A stretch of DNA of 8,636 bases from Syntrophomonadaceae bacterium (GTDB lineage: Bacteria; Bacillota; Syntrophomonadia; Syntrophomonadales; Syntrophomonadaceae), in contig JAQVWB010000081.1 in assembly GCA_028698695.1 (NCBI GenBank), forward strand, positions 1 to 8,636. Reading direction: 5' to 3'. Each line of letters opens with the position of its first letter. Positions within the stretch are counted from its first letter, which is position 1. The position numbers and the translations under genes are program-made. Positions 6,142 to 8,636 of this stretch are shown here, piece by piece. Below the pieces are notes generated by a model that was given only the letters and a program-made list of their open reading frames with translations, was not told the DNA's origin and made no database searches.

Positions 6142-7218
6142 TTACAGCCGTGCAATATTGCCGGCTACCATATCACCAGTTTCAACTGTACCTAAAACCC
6201 TAGTTCCTGCTTCCGCCAGATCTGGAGTGCGGTATCCCTCATCCAACAACATCTGAACTGCTTTTTCTATCATTTGAGCTTCCTGCTCCCGGTCAAAAGA
6301 ATACCGCAGCATCAAAGCAGCAGACAAAATGGTTGCCAGTGGATTAGCCTTATTCTGTCCGGCAATATCAGGTGCGCTGCCATGGGAAGGTTCATATAAT
6401 CCAACCTCCCCGCCAATAGAGGCACTGGCCAGCATACCTATGGACCCGGATAACATTGAAGCTTCATCAGTTAATATATCTCCAAACATATTTTCAGTTA
6501 CGATCACATCAAATTGGCGCGGATTGCGTATTAACTGCATGGAACAGTTATCAACATACATATGCGTAGTCTCAACATCAGGATAATCTGCCGCAATCTT
6601 CGTGACGGTTTCTCTCCACAAACGTGAAGTTTCAATTACGTTGGCTTTATCCACTGAACACAGCTGTTTTCTGCGTTTACGGGCGGCATCATAAGCCAAT
6701 CGTACAATTCGCTCAATTTCATGCGTAGTATAGGATAAAATATCAGTAGCTTTTTCACCGCCATCAGCAGTCTTCTCCCGGCTCTTTTCCCCGAAATACA
6801 ATCCCCCGGTAAGTTCTCTTACCACCAGGATGTCTACTCCTTCCAGAACCTCACGTTTTAAAGTAGAAGCATGCAGCAGGTCAGGGAATAGCATAACCGG
6901 ACGCAGATTGGCAAACAAGGCCAGTTCCTTGCGCAGCGGCAGCAAACTGCCTACCTCCGGACGCAGATGAACGGGAAGTTCATCCCATTTTGGTCCGCCT
7001 ATAGCTCCCAGCAGAATTGCGTCCGATTGCCTGCACAGGTCAAGGGTTTCCTGGGGCAGAGGATGACCGGTGGCATCATATGCAGCCCCTCCAATTAATG
7101 CTTCGGTAAAAGTAAACTCCAACCCGGACTTTTTCCCAACTGCCTGCAGGGCTTTAATAGCTTCCGGTACGATTTCTACTCCAATGCCATCACCTGGCAG
7201 AACTGCTATACGATACAT
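6142..7218 (-). CDS. leuB: 3-isopropylmalate dehydrogenase
   Basis: NAD-dependent oxidative decarboxylation of 3-isopropylmalate to 2-oxoisocaproate in leucine synthesis; with cimA next door it probably also handles 3-methylmalate for isoleucine. The 358-residue length is normal. 'VLPGDGIGVEIVPEA' is at 6-20. Substrate-binding arginines lie in 'LRKELALFANLRP' (95-107) and 'VRELTGGLYFGE' (133-144), which includes catalytic Tyr141. Catalytic Lys191 is in 'VDKANVIETSRLWRE', and metal ligands Asp223, Asp247 and Asp251 are in 'YVDNCSMQLI' and 'MFGDILTDEASM'. The NAD-binding 'HGSAPDIAGQNKANPLA' is at 279-295. All key residues are present. The ATG has only a modest upstream site (AAAGGGTG, 6 bases away). 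It begins 3 bases after a possible short ORF that could deliver ribosomes to it. Confidence 0.97.
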   Translation of the reverse strand: MYRIAVLPGDGIGVEIVPEAIKALQAVGKKSGLEFTFTEALIGGAAYDATGHPLPQETLDLCRQSDAILLGAIGGPKWDELPVHLRPEVGSLLPLRKELALFANLRPVMLFPDLLHASTLKREVLEGVDILVVRELTGGLYFGEKSREKTADGGEKATDILSYTTHEIERIVRLAYDAARKRRKQLCSVDKANVIETSRLWRETVTKIAADYPDVETTHMYVDNCSMQLIRNPRQFDVIVTENMFGDILTDEASMLSGSIGMLASASIGGEVGLYEPSHGSAPDIAGQNKANPLATILSAALMLRYSFDREQEAQMIEKAVQMLLDEGYRTPDLAEAGTRVLGTVETGDMVAGNIARL

Positions 7219-7221
7219 CTC

Positions 7222-7308
7222 TTACACCCTTTCATTATTAAAAATTAAAGAATGGTTCCACTGCAAAACTGTATACGGTGATGGTTTGCATGCATAATAT
7301 TCCGTCAC
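7222..7308 (-). CDS. Possible 28-residue ORF immediately upstream of leuB
   Basis: A GTG at 7308, preceded by AAGGAG with 5 bases between, opens 28 codons ending in TAA just 3 bases before the leuB ATG. The peptide starts MTEYYACKPSPY and ends NNERV. It has only two leucine codons (TTG, TTA) and no run of regulatory codons, so it is not a classical leucine attenuator peptide. It resembles no family I know. The arrangement would allow translational coupling into leuB, whose own ribosome binding site is weak. An open frame of this length can arise by chance, so whether it is translated is uncertain. Confidence 0.35.
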   Translation of the reverse strand: MTEYYACKPSPYTVLQWNHSLIFNNERV

Positions 7309-7358
7309 CAGGACTCCTTAATATTTATGCATTCTAAGCGGGTTTTTACAGTGGAACC
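7254..7358 (-). repeat. Long imperfect inverted repeat filling most of the leuD-leuB gap
   Basis: The outer arms are 15 bases: GGTTCCACTGCAAAA at 7254-7268 and TTTTACAGTGGAACC at 7344-7358. They pair at 14 of 15 positions, and the mismatch becomes a G-U pair in the minus-strand RNA. Inside, ATGCATAAATATT pairs with AATATTATGCAT with one bulged A. This leaves AAGGAG, the ribosome binding site of the short ORF, in the inner loop. An alternative pairing of GGTGACGG with CCATCACC (7 of 8) competes with the inner stem. The repeat begins 6 bases after the leuD stop. It may be an intra-operon regulatory or processing structure, or a small palindromic element of MITE type. No convincing target duplication flanks it. 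Confidence 0.65.
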
Positions 7359-7363
7359 GGGAA

Positions 7364-7858
7364 TTACTTGCCAGACTTATGCCGGACATAATTAATTAAG
7401 CCACCCTTGGCCATAATATCCTGCATAAAGCCCGGAAAAGGAACTGCCTGCCAGTTATCACCGGTTCTTAAATTGGTTATCTGTCCGGACTCCAGGTCTA
7501 CTTCAACCTGGTCTCCTTCATTGATAGCCTCATAAGCCTGGTCACATTCCAGAATAGGCAGACCAATATTAATGCTGTTACGATAAAATATGCGGGCAAA
7601 AGATGTAGCAATAACACAGGCTACGCCGGCCCCCTTGATAGCGATGGGAGCATGTTCCCTGGAACTGCCACAGCCAAAATTCTTATCAGCTACTATAATA
7701 TCCCCGGCCTTGACCCTGGCAGGGAAAGTGGGGTCAGCATCTTCCATACAATGTTTGGCCAGTTCGGCCGGGTCGGTTGTATTTAAGTAACGAGCCGGGA
7801 TAATTGCATCAGTATCAATATCAGCTCCGAACTTATATACCTGTCCGGTAAATTTCAT
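7364..7858 (-). CDS. leuD: 3-isopropylmalate dehydratase small subunit
   Basis: Swivelling-domain subunit that completes the active site of the aconitase-like LeuCD isomerase, which converts 2- to 3-isopropylmalate and, by the same chemistry, citramalate to 3-methylmalate. The 164-residue length is that of the short LeuD type that pairs with ~420-residue LeuC. 'DIDTDAIIPARYLNTTDP' (13-30) and the substrate-binding loop 'GCGSSREHAP' (62-71) are intact, followed by 'SFARIFYRNSINIGLP' (86-101). ATG start with GAGGAGAG upstream. It lies 45 bases after leuC in the same operon and is followed by the inverted repeat before leuB. Confidence 0.96.
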   Translation of the reverse strand: MKFTGQVYKFGADIDTDAIIPARYLNTTDPAELAKHCMEDADPTFPARVKAGDIIVADKNFGCGSSREHAPIAIKGAGVACVIATSFARIFYRNSINIGLPILECDQAYEAINEGDQVEVDLESGQITNLRTGDNWQAVPFPGFMQDIMAKGGLINYVRHKSGK

Positions 7859-7903
7859 TAATAGCTCTCCTCTCTAATCCAGTGAAAAGTTTATTCCCGC
7901 CCA

Positions 7904-8635
7904 TTAAGCAATTTCCCATGGCGGGGTAATCTTTCCGGTTATGGCACTGGCTGCTGCCACGGCCGGGCTGGAAAGATAGACTTCACTCTCGGGATGCCCC
8001 ATGCGGCCAACGAAATTTCTATTTGTAGTTGCCAGAGCTCTTTCACCCCTGGCTAAAATACCCATATGACCTCCCAGACATGGTCCGCAGGTAGGAGTAC
8101 TAACTGCTACACCTGCCTCAATAAAGGTTTCAATATAACCCTTGCGCATAGCTTCCAGATATATTTGCTGCGTACCCGGGAATACTAAAACTCGAATTTC
8201 CGGATGTACTTTTTTACCTTTTAATAAAGATGCTGCTATTTCCAAATCTTCAATACGCCCGTTGGTACAGGAACCGATAACTACCTGATCAATACTGACT
8301 CCGGCGGCTTCACTTACCGGGCGGGTGTTTTCAGGAAGATGTGGAAATGCTACTACTGGTTCCATTTTAGATACATCATATTCTCTTATTTCTGCATAAA
8401 CTGCATCCGGGTCTGATTTATATAAGTTATAGGGTCTTTGAGCCCTTCCTTTTACATAATCCAGAGTAATATCATCCGGTTCTACAATGCCATTTTTGCC
8501 TCCGGCTTCGATAGCCATATTAGCCATCGTAAATCGATTATCCATAGATAAATTCTGAATTACTTCTCCGGTAAACTCCATAGACAAATAACGGGCTCCG
8601 TCTACCCCAATATCACCGATAGTATGCAAAATTAA
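7904..8635 (-). CDS. leuC: 3-isopropylmalate dehydratase large subunit, 5' end off the window
   Basis: Large, iron-sulfur-carrying subunit of the LeuCD isomerase. The frame is open through the right edge and the visible part starts mid-protein at 'LILHTIGDIGVDG' (reading the TTG as Leu), so about 244 residues are present and roughly 170-180 N-terminal residues are missing for a ~420-residue protein. All three [4Fe-4S] cysteines are seen: one in 'VIGSCTNGRIEDL' and two in 'TPTCGPCLGGHMG'. 'TSNRNF'-like 'TTNRNFVGRMGHPES' follows and the protein ends at TAA. The TTG at 8629 is an internal codon, not a start, because conserved LeuC sequence continues across it. The short LeuC type matches the short LeuD downstream. 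Confidence 0.96.
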   Translation of the reverse strand, partial: LILHTIGDIGVDGARYLSMEFTGEVIQNLSMDNRFTMANMAIEAGGKNGIVEPDDITLDYVKGRAQRPYNLYKSDPDAVYAEIREYDVSKMEPVVAFPHLPENTRPVSEAAGVSIDQVVIGSCTNGRIEDLEIAASLLKGKKVHPEIRVLVFPGTQQIYLEAMRKGYIETFIEAGVAVSTPTCGPCLGGHMGILARGERALATTNRNFVGRMGHPESEVYLSSPAVAAASAITGKITPPWEIA

Positions 8636-8636
8636 A

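Noticed and set aside
7222..7308. Classical leucine attenuator leader peptide
   Set aside because: Only two leucine codons, not adjacent, and the site is inside the operon and not in front of it.
7904..8629. leuC starting at the TTG at 8629
   Set aside because: Conserved LeuC sequence continues upstream through that codon to the window edge, so the gene is simply cut by the window.

Overview
The window looks like chromosome of a moderately AT-rich, Gram-positive-type anaerobe, most likely a member of the Clostridia (Firmicutes). The reasons are strong AGGAGG-type ribosome binding sites, TTGACA/TATAAT promoters, a Bacillus-type GAAC-N4-GTTC SOS box, a ComK-like protein, and a leuCDB cluster followed by a citramalate synthase. 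The genus cannot be fixed from the sequence. Every supported gene is on the minus strand, so transcription runs from the right edge to the left edge. No rRNA, tRNA, CRISPR array or insertion sequence was seen. No gene-free gap exceeds 150 bases.

Right half (about 4500-8636): a branched-chain amino acid operon in the order leuC (5' end off the window), leuD, leuB, cimA. LeuCD isomerise 2-isopropylmalate, and citramalate by the same chemistry. LeuB oxidises and decarboxylates the product. CimA makes citramalate from pyruvate and acetyl-CoA, which feeds a threonine-independent route to 2-oxobutyrate and isoleucine. The 145-base leuD-leuB gap holds a long imperfect inverted repeat and a possible 28-codon ORF that ends 3 bases before leuB. 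Next comes a ComK-like gene whose ribosome binding site lies inside a strong hairpin followed by a T-rich tract. That hairpin could be the operon's terminator, a translational switch, or both.

Middle (about 3449-3835): a short, unrecognised helical protein behind its own TTGACA-17-TAAACT promoter.

Left half (922-3426): a compact two-gene operon. Its promoter is TTGCCA-17-TATAAT, and a perfect LexA/DinR box fills most of the spacer. It encodes a 611-residue SMC/RecF-like ATPase of the type found in the TrlF / Spaf_1101 group, without the PHP nuclease domain. Two bases after its stop is a 201-residue protein with an OmpR/PhoB-type winged helix and no receiver domain. The pair is predicted to be DNA-damage inducible and is the best candidate here for an undescribed system.

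Left edge (1-834): the N-terminal part of a sugar-phosphate nucleotidyltransferase with a following left-handed beta-helix, probably the start of a larger GDP-mannose-type enzyme. It has its own putative promoter, which overlaps a perfect AT-rich inverted repeat.
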